Below, piece by piece: positions 22,913 through 33,403 of a stretch of 64,000 bases of DNA. The notes beneath the pieces are model-generated. The model worked only from the letters and a program-made list of their open reading frames with translations. It was not told where the DNA came from and ran no database searches. Within the stretch, counting starts at the first letter, position 1. Each line of letters starts with the position of its first letter. This DNA comes from Rhyzopertha dominica (Eukaryota > Arthropoda > Insecta > Coleoptera > Bostrichidae). Position numbers and translations under genes: made by a program. The stretch covers positions 15,004,001-15,068,000 of the forward strand of contig QCXZ01000001.1 of the NCBI GenBank assembly GCA_025024175.1, written 5' to 3'.

Positions 22913-24624
22913 GTGCAGACGTGCATTTTTGAGATGCCCATAGTATACAAGTTCACATGCAAGATGCCAAACCTAGAGAAGAAGAAAAAGAAACGCAGTG
23001 TACTTCGAGCAACGTTTACGCGTGGAGCGAATGACTTGGAGCAGTTATCGTCCCAAAAGGAAATAGAAGTGGATACTATTGCTGCTACATACGCCTTGTT
23101 CAAAGATAAGTTCTCTGACCTCAAGACGTGTGATACTGAAATTACCAGGAATGTTAAACGAAGATGTAACAGAACAAGAGATTTTAAAGGAAGTTGAGGC
23201 AGCGGACGTCTACGCCAAGAAATACAACCTCTTATGCAGAAGAACTGACCGTCTTCTAAAAGAATCTACTGACCTGGTGGAACCACCACGAATGTCAGAG
23301 GCAACCGCTGTGGACTGTAAATATGGCAAGTAGACGGAAATTTAAATTGCCATTGATAGAATTTAAACGATTTGATGGTGGAATTCGAGACTGGTTGTCT
23401 TTTTGGTCTCAATTTAAGAAAATACATGAAGATGACGACATTGATGATCACGACAAAATTAAATATCTTATTCAAGCTACTGTACCCGGAAGTCGTGCAA
23501 GACAACTTTTGGAGAGTTTTCCTGCCATGGCAGAAAACTATAGGAATATAATTGATAGTTTGCAGACTCGTTTCGAGAGGCAAGATCTCCAAATTGAGGT
23601 GCATGTAACAGAGTTGTTGAAGTTAGTTTTAAACAACGCTGCATGTCCTCGGGACGTGGATATTTCTACCCTCTATGATACCATCGAGACGCAAAGAAGA
23701 TCTCTCGAAACGTTAGGAGTAACATCTGATAAGTGTTCTTCTATGCTTTTTCCATTGATCGAATCAAGCTTACCACCGGAGTTGTTAAGAGCCTGGCAAA
23801 GGTCTTCAGGATTGCATATTTTCAGTCAGAGGACCATGTCGTAAGTTAGCTTGACTTCAGAATTGGGGGATGACAGTTTGAGAAGCCGTCTGGAAAGTCT
23901 GATGCAGTTTCTGGAAAATGAAGTTGAAAACGAACACCGGATCTGCTCAACAGCTGAAGGTTTCAGCCTGAATGCGGTTAGTAAAGAGAATGGGAGAAGT
24001 AAATCTGGTAAGGTGACCCCTCATTTTTCTACCGCCGCGGATCTGGTAAACTTGCAAAGAAAATGTGTTTTTTTTTGTGACGCAGACCACGATAGTGACT
24101 CGTGTTATAAAGCGCGTAAACTCTCGTTGGAAGATAAAAGGAAGGTACTATCCGATAAACATGTCTGTTTTCGCTATTTGAAGATGGGCCATCCATCCAA
24201 GAAGTGCTGGTCGCGATTCAGGTGCTTAATTTGCGATAAAGCACACGTTAGTTTAATGTGTCCGGACTTATCGTCTCATAAAACGCCTTCCGACCCGAAT
24301 CCGCATATCAATAGTTCGGAAGAACATGTAAAAGATAAAGTCCTTGCAAACCACACTAAACCATACGTGTTCTTACAAACATTGCGGGTTGCGATCAAAA
24401 GTTCTGAGGGATATCTAACGGTTCGTGCACTTATCGACACAGGCTCTCATCACTCCTACATTTTAAAGTCAACTGCTTCGAAGTTAGGGTATAAGCCAAA
24501 GCGTAAAGCGAAACTAGTACATTGTCTCTTTGGGGGAGTCGAAAATGCTATCGAACACAACTGCTATCACATAAATTGGTGTAATGATAAATATAACAGT
24601 ATGTTGTATTGCAATGTGGTCTAG
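22913..24624 (+). pseudogene. BEL/Pao gag-protease region, frameshifted
   Basis: The Gag N-terminal part is read from about 22960 in one frame, continues in a second frame from about 23160 and in a third from 23323. The third frame carries the Pao Gag domain (Pfam DUF1759; it opens with K-F-K-L-P-L-I-E-F and W-L-S-F-W-S-Q-F). An in-frame TAA at 23842-23844 interrupts it. Beyond the stop come Cys/His knuckles at about 24070-24270, one with Tyr where Cys is expected (C-F-R-Y-L-K-M-G-H). A retropepsin motif L-I-D-T-G-S follows, with the D-T-G codons at 24436-24444 (family DUF1758). The frame then ends early in the C-terminal half of the protease. In an intact element these parts make the capsid and the processing protease. 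The copy is inactive. Confidence 0.88.
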
Positions 24625-24911
24625 TTGCGGTTGAGACGATTTTGGGTTGGACTGTTATGGGAAAGGTGATGACCAATATCCCTAGCGCGTCTTTTGCAAT
24701 GACGACATTGCCATTATTGGTAAAAGATACATGTATAAGTAATTTGTGGAATCTGGATGTGTTAGGGATCACGGATCCCACCGAGAAGAAGTCACGTAAC
24801 TGTGTGCGGTTGGTCAAACTGAAAACAGCCAAAGGGACTTTATTGAGACCAGTTCAGAGATTTTATCCACTCGAGTGTCCTTCAGATCATGAAGAAACAG
24901 TTAAAAGTTAA
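24609..24911 (+). pseudogene. BEL/Pao protease tail joined to integrase C-terminal tail
   Basis: The first part (G-L-V-A-V-E-T-I-L-G-W then N-L-D-V-L-G-I-T-D-P) is the segment between protease and reverse transcriptase in BEL/Pao polyproteins. Within about 20 residues it passes, in the same frame, into V-K-L-K-T-A-K-G-T-L-L-R-P-V-Q, which belongs to the very end of the Pol protein after integrase (DUF5641 domain). The join at about 24790-24805 marks a deletion of several kilobases compared with family members. The frame stops shortly before the 3' LTR. Confidence 0.85.
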
Positions 24912-25059
24912 AGTTAAAAGCAGAGCACCCGTATACGTAACACGAAGTGGTCGAGTGGTAAAGTTGCCTGTAAGATTCTAGATTGATTTTGATGTTGTTT
25001 ATAAGGTATTGATTAAGAAACATCTGTTACTACAAATGTTCCTCCAAGGTGAAGGATGT

Positions 25060-25293
25060 TGTGAATGCTGTAAATGTAGCAGTTCATGCATCAATTTTTG
25101 TATTTTTGATAAGTTACCTGGCATTGTGACTTTGTCAGATAGAAAAAAGTAGTAGAAAATAAAAGTTGTGTCAATTGCTAAAAGTGAACTATGTGTCGTT
25201 ATTTTGGGGCATAATAGCTGTTTTGCTGGGCATTTCAATATATTTAATCAACGCTGTCGGGTGATCGGGTAGATCACTTACCGACGCGGAACA
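25060..25293 (+). repeat. 3' LTR of BEL/Pao element
   Basis: Full-length match to the 5' LTR. A purine-leaning stretch (AAGGTGAAGGATG) sits just upstream in the place of the polypurine tract. Confidence 0.92.
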
Positions 25294-25301
25294 ACATATA
25301 C

Positions 25302-27223
25302 GTAATATATATGGGCTGTAGATTAACGGAATTGTGGATGCTGGTTGAATGTTTGGTATGTACGTGCACATTGTGCATAATATACCTATGTATAGCAAAT
25401 AATGGAGCAGTCAGCCTGCCTGGGTTTTCAGGTTTGTGTCTATAGTTTTGGGATGATACATCATCTTTGAAATATTTAAGAGTTTTCATAGAAACTGTAC
25501 CGCTATTTTTCTTTGTATGCTTCTACCGACTTATGTAAAATAAACGTATTTATTAGATAACCCAATAGCCAATTTAATGGCCCCGTGGTTCTTGCGTAAA
25601 CCTTTTGTGGTAGATGTTTTTATCAAGCATAATCTTAATGCTAATATATGATCGAGTAGGTAAAATAAAAAAAATAATAATAACACTCGTAGGTAAGTAG
25701 CGGAGCCAGGTGTCATCATACAACCACTATCTGATATATCCGCTTTTCCATATTCAGCTGCTAGGCAATCGGGAGCATTGTTCCTTTTATTAGGTACTTT
25801 AAAATTGGCATGCTTGTTATGACTGAACTCCATTTCGTAGAAGCATATCTTTGAGTACTTGCGTTTCCTTCAAATGGACGCGTGCTGCTTTGCATGTGCA
25901 TGAATTCGAACTCGTTTATGCCCTCGAAAGCGACAGTATCCAAGCAGAACTGGATTTGGTTTGAAGAATATTAATGAATATTGCAGTGCGTAATGATGCG
26001 TTATATAAAATATGTCCTTATTAAATGTCGCTTCAGGCACTGCTCGCAGTTTACTTATCTGTAAGATGTACTTACAGTGCTGCATGATATGAGACTTTAA
26101 GACATATGTAAATTAAATGTTTGTTTTTACTATTTAGCTTTTTTTGATGAAAACCATAGCTTTGGCTATGTTGAATACCGATAAATAGGAACAAACCTTG
26201 AGAAGCCTGTTATTCATAAAAAATGAATTATAATATGGCTCATATAAGATGGAAATTTTGGAATGCGAAGCTAGTGATAGCATCAAGAAACATTGACAAA
26301 ATGTCCTTATTGGCGCTATAGCAGTGCAAATGGTAAGCAAAAATATCATAAAGTTGTTTATATTATAATTTAGATTCGCCAAATAATTTTACGATGCATA
26401 TTATGGAAAATGAGTGCTACTGTATAAAATTGCAACACCATCTGCCAATACTAACATTCATTATGTTCTAATAAAACTCTATAAAGTGCTTCTTAATGGA
26501 AAAACTACAGTGGTTAAGCAATAATATTAGAGACTTTATCTTTAAAATTAGGACAACCTGAGACAACAGAATTACCTACAAGTAGTATAGAAAAGAAATC
26601 AATAACCTACCTATGTCTCAAAAGTTTTGGCATAAATTTTTGTGCATACAATTTTAAAAGGTAATAATGGTTTTCAGCAATTGTTCGGAACAGGTATTAA
26701 CAGCTTTATAATCAACCAAATATTTATCTTAAATTAAACGTAAAGTTTCTTAGTCTTCAACAATATCTAATCCTCTACAAACGTCTTTCATCAAACTTAG
26801 ACCGTCTTTTTAAATNTTGTTCGCTTTGGCTTCCCAACCGCCACTGAATACCTACATTTNAAGAAGAAATGGCTCAGAAATCTTCATTCAGCCGAGTAAA
26901 TATGGGAGGTTGTCTCGGCACAAAATATATATTGTGAGCTTTTAGCTAATTTTGAGTTTCACGCGCATAATGGCACGAAGGCTAAAACATAAAATCACAT
27001 AGAGCATGAGTCTGGTATATAAAATTAATCAGTTAGAGCTTCGTCTTTAACTCGTCCCACATACGCTCTGGAAATGCCACCATTCCATATCGCGCACAAA
27101 GCTAAAACTTTAAACTCAAATTTGGCAATATATTTGTATTTTACATTGTCTGGAAATTCTTCTACATTGTCCATGTCAGAAGGATCGTTTTTTTTTAATT
27201 TTGGAATTACTCAGAGTGAAATA
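25302..27223. other. AT-rich stretch, no supported gene
   Basis: Several 60-100 codon minus-strand frames occur (for example 25531-25833 and 26134-26382), but none shows a domain or codon pattern I would trust. N bases lie near 26816 and 26860. Confidence 0.5.
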
Positions 27224-27295
27224 TTTTTAATGAACGTAAGTGATATTTTATCGGGTTAACATGTATATAGTATATGAAATGAAAAAGTATTGCCG

Positions 27296-27367
27296 GCTTG
27301 GACTAGGATTTAAAACCGGGACCTTTAGAACACCAGTCTAACGCTCTAACCACTGTGCTATCAAGGC
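27296..27367 (-). pseudogene. tRNA-like sequence (SINE head or tRNA pseudogene) 1
   Basis: The minus strand reads G-C-C-T-T-G-A acceptor, TA, a D arm (GCACAGTGGTTAGAGC), an anticodon arm with loop CTGGTGT (anticodon GGT, threonine-type) and a T arm with TTTTAAATCC, then a 3' half only roughly complementary to the acceptor. No CCA or T run follows; instead it continues into GGCAATACTTTTTC. The mutated T arm argues against a working tRNA. Confidence 0.6.
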
Positions 27368-27656
27368 CCTATTCAAAATCGAGGTCAAAGCGGCATATGT
27401 ACATCATCAAAACTAATATGTAACGCTGCTGAACGCCATCCGGTGCATTTGCAACTGAATCGCTCGTCACTCAGTATTTTTGAGCTTCAGAGCGTAATCG
27501 CTGCGGTGGCCAGATTATGGCGACCAGCAGCCAATTACGACCCAAATATATTGTATATAGTGAAAAATTATTGTCTGAACTAGTTTTTAATGAACGTAAG
27601 TGATATTTGATCGGATTAGCAGGAATAAGTATATATGAAATGAAAAAGTATTGCCA

Positions 27657-27721
27657 GCTTTGACCGGGATTTGAACTGGGGACCTTTGGAACACTAGTTA
27701 AACGCTCTTACCAATGAGCTA
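27657..27721 (-). pseudogene. tRNA-like sequence 2, acceptor lost
   Basis: Same module as in the first unit, with a box-B-like GTTCAAATCC and anticodon loop CTAGTGT region. About 11 bases between two CTAT words (the 5' acceptor half) are deleted compared with module 1. Confidence 0.6.
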
Positions 27722-27900
27722 TTCAAAATCGAGGTCAAAGAGGCATATATACATCATCAAAGTTACTATTTAACGCTGCTGAACGGCATATGACGCATTT
27801 GAAGCTGGATCGCTCATCGCTCAGTATTTTCGATCTTCAGAGCGTAATTCGCCGCGACGATGTACCTACATATGCCGCTTTGACCTCGATTTTTATTAAG

Positions 27901-27972
27901 GCCGTGATAGCTCAGTGGTTAGAGCGTTTGATTAGTGTTAAACAGGTTCCGGGTTCAAATCCTGGTCAAACC
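27901..27972 (+). pseudogene. tRNA-like sequence 3, plus strand
   Basis: It contains a clear A box (TAGCTCAGTGG) and B box (GGTTCAAATCC), 4-bp D stem and 5-bp T stem. The acceptor halves GCCGTGA and TCAAACC pair only in part, and the anticodon stem is weakened (TTTGA against TAAAC). It resembles a threonine-type tRNA. Position inside a repeat and the missing terminator point to a tRNA-derived repeat rather than a tRNA gene. Confidence 0.6.
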
Positions 27973-27992
27973 CGGCAATACTTTTTCATTTC

Positions 27993-30749
27993 AATATTTG
28001 TAGTTATTTTGGGGTTTATTCGACCTTAGCTTAATTGAAAGAATACTCTTTTTTCCAGTGTCAAGCTTTTCGGCTTCTTCCTCGGGACTTTAGGAAATTT
28101 GAGATTATGCGATTCTTTTGATATTATTTGTATTATACTGGTATTTTTGTATTTCAAATTCTGTCACTTTCACTATACCTGTAAAATATTTTTCATCATG
28201 ATGATGACAACTTATTTGTCATTTGCAAATGAACGCGCCTTAAAATCATCAACTTATTAGTATTCGAGCTAACTAATTTGGCGTACATATAACTATATTT
28301 CGTACTTTTTTATCTTTTACGGTATTCTACACTTCTTTTTTCAGTTCTCTAAAAACTCTATCATTGGAAACACGCAAAGCCGTGAAAGTTGTCGCAATAA
28401 CGTTCGGAACTTATTCTTGACACATTCGATTTACTGAATTGCTTTATGTTATGTTTAATAGTCCAACTCTTTAACTTTTCAAACGATTTAACATGGTAAA
28501 CCTTCACATTCTGCTGTTGTATATATATGGTTCTCCACGACACATCTTGATTTTTAAGTAGTCCAACTATTTGATCTTTACGCATCTCACACTAGCTAAA
28601 TTATAAAAGCATAGTCTAAATTACGATTATTACGTCATTATGGCCTTTGTTTGTAAAGCCAACCCGATATAATATAAATATTTTTAATTTATTTCGTAGA
28701 ATTGCAAGTTGTGCCGAAACTTTCGAGGTATAAGTTATAATACACATTGGACGTGAAGGTAATTCCTTCGCATAAAATCAAATCCACATATATAGTACAT
28801 CACTACAAAGCAAAGTTTTGGGTTCGGGAGTAACCTATCTTGTTATGATTACTTGTTTAGCACATCCCTCAGAAAGGACTGTAATAGGAGAATTGACTAT
28901 ATGAATTTGGATATTCTTTCTTTGGAAGGCTGTGATGACGACGGCGATCATTTAACATACGAACTGATAAATAAATTCAAAATTCATCAAAACAAATTTC
29001 ATTTTGAACACTAACGTAGGTGTGAAACAAATATTTTAGATTGTATTAAATTTAACTAGTATATATAGCTTTCTAGTCACGAGCATTATAATAAGTAAAA
29101 TATTGTACACACACAAGTTTTTTGTCCATTTGTATAACTATGGTTATCATGATCACGNACGATGAAGTTTTTTTACATGTCAATGATAGTCTACCATGCA
29201 ATGTATGTACATACTTGTAAATTATTTATATTTTCTTTGGTTTTTTTAAGATTTAAGGTAAAAAACATCAGGGAGGCGACTGTATGACAGTTACCCTTTA
29301 TGAGCTAATTAATATTCCCGAAATGATAAAGGTTTCTTTTGTATACTGAGACCTACATTTACATATATAGTACCTATGGACGTTACGGTAATGCTTTCGT
29401 TACCCTTTGCAGTTACACCGCTTACATATATCTGTCAGCGGACAACCCCATGTCGTCGCATGGCATGCAAATGACAAGGTGTAAGCAAGCACGTGCCTAG
29501 AGTACTTGTAAATTTTATTGTATGACCTACAGCGATATTCCTAACGTAAACATCTACTTGTTGCTGTTGTAAGACTATTAGTTGGGTGTGCTAGCATACT
29601 AAACTCAGTGAACGCAGCGCCGCTACGAGGATCATTGCTCATTTAAGTGTTAATAGCTTGACTAGAAGTTTTATTAGATAAGATTGTCTCATGACGTACG
29701 CATTACCGACATCAGCGATCCACGTAGTCGTTTTCCCATTAGTGGGTTTGAGAATCAATTGACAGATACGTCTTAAATGCGAAAAAAACTTAGCATTTTG
29801 CAAATCTTTCTACTTTTTAAATAAGGAAGTTTCGACGCAACTCGATAATGATGGTAACTCAACTTCTGTGAACTATCGATCTATCAAATTTTGTTTTAAT
29901 GCTAAAGGGTGTATATACCTAGTGCTGTATACTAACTGATCTGCATGATTGGTATGTTATCAAACACTCGTTTTAAGCCTATTTTTAGTCAAATAGAAAA
30001 TGCCTTACGTAAATTTTTAAGCGGAGCTTTGAAAGAATATAAAACATTATAAATTGCACAAAACTATTGTTCCGTTTTTTTAATAGTTTTTTTTAAGCGA
30101 GGGATTCATATCCATCCATTATTAGTCATAATTATGTTATAGATGGGCTAACCAATAGCAATTTGTATGTCTTGGAAGCTTTTTTTGTATCGGAAATATA
30201 AAAGAAACTACAGAGAAATGACACTACAAGGCCTTGTAGCAAAAATGTGCAAGATGATATGTTGGGCGGAAGGCTCTGAGATAAAGCGAAGTCTCAACGA
30301 CAAGAAGTATAGCGGTTTCAGAAAAGGACAATAATTAAACAGGATCACATATGGTAAGGACAAAGAACCTTGTTTGTTGTTTTTTTTTGGTTCAAAAAAG
30401 GCGTTCAACAACATCCCTAGGAGACTTCTATAGTTATCAATAAAATTTCCATTAATAGCAAGCTAATGATGAAACTCTATATAAATAACATTTTTTAATT
30501 TACCACATTTTCAAAATGGACTACAAATTTTTAATAGTTATGGGAATACTTATAAGATTTAAAACTCCTTTTTTATCAATTATATTTAGAATGCATATCA
30601 AGTTATATATAACTATAATGAAAGTTGAAACTATGTAACTATATTTAACTATATATCTCTGTTCACTTTAACCGCTACTCAAATAGTTCTCCATTCACTA
30701 TATATTTTTTACCTCAAAAGCAATTGAAACTCGTTTTGAACATTTCTGA
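27993..30749. other. AT-rich stretch, no supported gene
   Basis: No conserved frame or element ends were recognised. Short GC-richer islands at about 29420-29500 and 29580-29640 are not explained. One N lies near 29158. Confidence 0.5.
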
Positions 30750-31150
30750 TGCGTACGAAAAAATTTCGAAATGATATTCCAAAATGCTTGAATGGAAACG
30801 AAGCACTCTGGCTTGTCAAGAGAAAAATTGTTTATGGTTCAAAAATTGTCTGAAAAATTTCTTGCTTCAGTTGTTTTGGGATAGTTGTGGTCATCTTCAA
30901 TGACTATCTGGAGAAGGGAAAAGCAATAATAGGATGATATTATTCAGAATTGTTGACAAAAATTCGGAAAAATATTTGCACACGGGCGTCTTATTGGTGT
31001 AGGACAATACGATTTGGGTTTCGAACTGGTAGACCTTGCTCCATATTAACCAGACTTGGCTACATCTGACTACTTTTAATTTTCCAAACTGGAAATATTT
31101 CTTAAAAACAGGTTTTTTTAGAGGCACTACGGGGCTAGTGTTTAAGTGTA
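30750..31150 (+). pseudogene. mariner-type transposase remnant
   Basis: With stops and frame changes ignored, the plus strand shows the order of C-terminal mariner transposase landmarks. These are D-Y-L-E-K-G-K-A-I (about 30903-30930), a decayed Q-D-N segment (about 31000), and then G-F-E-L-V-D-L-A-P-Y, P-D-L-A-T-S-D-Y-F and K-L-E-I-F-L-K (about 31017-31110), the last holding the third catalytic aspartate of the DDD triad. Several in-frame stops and a small deletion are present. The N-terminal half and the inverted ends were not found. It is an old dead copy. Confidence 0.75.
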
Positions 31151-33000
31151 TTCAGAGAGAGGTTATGTTGAATATAATACATTATTAAAATATTGTAACC
31201 ATTTCTGTAATACACTAACAACTTATCAAATACCCCTTCGTATATACGGAAATAGTTCTTCTTGTGAGAATTCCAAATGCCCTCCAATAAAAGGGCATCC
31301 TAATTACCAACAATTCTTGTCCAAGCATTAACTTTTTCTGGGCGTTGAGTTGCGCTTTGAGCATTCTTACTACTGGCTAATACATCCAAACCTATTTATT
31401 GTGCGTACCCTGTCAACAGATATCTGTCTTTCTTAAATGCCTGTCTTTACAGTTCCTTGAGATATTAATGGTAAATCAGTCATCAGTAGAATTCCATCCT
31501 TGATATTCTCAAATAAGTACCTAAGGCATTGCATTTTTCCCAAGAAAATTTAAGTACTTTCACACAAAGGTAAATTAAAACCATCTTTGTTCGAGATGCG
31601 CCGTTCAAATATGATTTAGTGTTATTACTGCTTTTGAACAAGAAGTGTTAAAGGCTGTTGATTCAATTTGACATGCACGAATATGAAAACAAACGACAAG
31701 AAACTACTTCGCTTTGATCAATGAATTAGCCTTATTTAAATGTGTTACTGTAACTACACTCGTATCGATGTTCTTTAGGTAACAAAATGTACTAACAGAT
31801 ATATGCAACTGTCGTTTACAAACTAATTTAAGTTTGGTGTGTGTCTGTATAGCTGTTGAATAAGTAATACTGTTTGTATGCAGGGCGTTAATTATTATCA
31901 GTGTCGTACTTTCGTATTTGACACAACCGTCACGTGTTTTCTCTATACGAAAGGCTACCTACCCGGCAACGGTAGGTAANGTGNTAGAGCACCTGTGNAC
32001 TATCAGAACACACTTTTCTACAATGCTAGGGATGCGGGCACGCGTCGTCGTTTTTTCATTGCGATAATAATCGATGGAAGCCTGGACGCTTAGTGCAAAC
32101 GCTTTGAAAATGATTAAGTAGTCAGTTACAGAAACTACACGCTGTTCTGTCTCATTATTAACAGAAACCCATACGTTCTTGCTAATGACCTGGCAGACAA
32201 CGGCACTCGAGCCTTGCAGTGCAAGATTTCACATTTCATTTACACGTGCAGTCTCGCAAATACCAATGTATATGCTATTCCCGTAAAAATCTCCAGTACT
32301 TACTTTAATAATTAATTTTAATTTATATGATGTGTTGGAAAATCTACCTAGCACATTACTGTTGGTAAGGTAACGTAAATCTATGTCCAGTATAATATTA
32401 AAATATGCACGAGAGTAATACGAAATACTTAAAGGCACTATTCTCAACGCAGTTCTGCTTGAAATAGTAAGTAAAGGTACTTTCTGTGTTTATGAAATGA
32501 TACAGCTTCTGCTTTATACATGCGGGATGTCCATTTTTCATCCTAAAGAACGCACATTTAGGAGACATAAAGTTGTTTAATTTTGGGCACAATTACGGAT
32601 TTTCATGCTGAACAATAATGTAAAGACAAATTGCACCTGATACTTACTTATTGTTTTTATTAAACAATGTTATCGAGATATATCTTGTACAATTAGTAGA
32701 TTCTGCTACTCTAATAGTTTCGGTGTCGGTGATGCATGGTCACCATAATTTTTATGCTGTCGTGTCAGTGATAATTTTCTTTCCTTACCACTCATATGTA
32801 TTATTATTACTTATGGGTGTTAATGCTTTGGATTCTTATTAAAAATCATCTTCATAGAAACGGATGACTTTTGTTGTCGTTTATTTTTAGATTCTTAATA
32901 AGAATAAATCATTGATTTACTACCACTAACTATACAATATACATTTTTGAGCTCTTGTTGCATAGATCCAGATTTTTTAACAACGTCTTTTGCTCTTCTA
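31151..33000. other. AT-rich stretch, no supported gene
   Basis: No domain was recognised in any frame. N bases lie near 31980-31998. The region ends at the target TTAA of the piggyBac-like element. Confidence 0.5.
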
Positions 33001-33403
33001 TTAATCCTTTCACTACTGCGGGGGCCCGAATGTCTCAGTAAATTTATGTACGCTACTTATGGGATTAAATCATCCCAAATCAGCATGTAAATGTAAAATA
33101 TCAGTATTTTATGGTCTCTGACAATATTAGGCAACACTGAATGTGTATTCCCGCCTTGAAACATAACCTGCACGTGAATTTCAGAGATGACTACGTCCTA
33201 CGTCTTGGTGGTGTGTTGAAGTGCTCCAAACTATTTTTTGCGAATATTATCAATTATATTTACTGCTTTTGGAATAATGAGAAATTGATGAATAAACGTA
33301 TTAAAAACTTATGCATATTTTTGTAATGTAATATAAAGTAAATGATGTTGATTTCCAGTGGGTTTTTAATGTCCCATCAGTAATAGTATTGCGTGAACTT
33401 CAG

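Larger units (their letters stand above)
22641..25301 (+). mobile_element. BEL/Pao LTR retrotransposon, internally deleted
   Basis: The element has two LTRs (22649-22883 and 25060-25293), a primer binding site directly after the 5' LTR and gag-protease coding remnants. It is flanked by identical 8-bp repeats ACATATAC (22641-22648 and 25294-25301). By hand count the LTRs differ at about 14 positions plus one indel, about 6 percent, so the insertion is old. Between the protease remnant and the 3' LTR only the last part of integrase remains. Reverse transcriptase and RNase H are missing, and several frameshifts and one internal stop are present. It cannot be autonomous. Confidence 0.92.
27224..27992. 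mobile_element. compound repeat: tandem units and inverted ends, each with a tRNA-like module
   Basis: Two direct copies of a unit about 360 bp long start at 27224 and 27584, both opening TTTTTAATGAACGTAAGTGA. Each carries a minus-strand tRNA-like module and then a shared block (AACGCTGCTGAACG, TCAGTATTTT, CTTCAGAGCGTAAT). At about 27860 the sequence turns round: GATGTACCTACATATGCCGC with TTTGACCTCGAT is the inverse of the segment beside the first module, and it leads into a third, plus-strand module. The outermost sequences are AAATGAAAAAGTATTGCC on the left and its inverse on the right, so the ends form an inverted repeat of roughly 130 bp. There is no coding capacity. It may be a fold-back element built from a tRNA-derived SINE, but its class is not established. 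Confidence 0.7.

Noticed and set aside
23323..24911. Endogenous retrovirus with an envelope gene
   Set aside because: All recognisable parts are BEL/Pao gag, protease and the integrase tail. There is no envelope-like frame between Pol and the 3' LTR.
27901..27972. Functional tRNA-Thr gene
   Set aside because: The acceptor halves pair poorly, the anticodon stem is weak, no terminator T run follows directly, and the module is repeated inside a transposon-like structure.
27790..28029. 79-codon plus-strand frame across the third tRNA-like module
   Set aside because: The frame reads through the tRNA-like sequence, which explains its conserved look.
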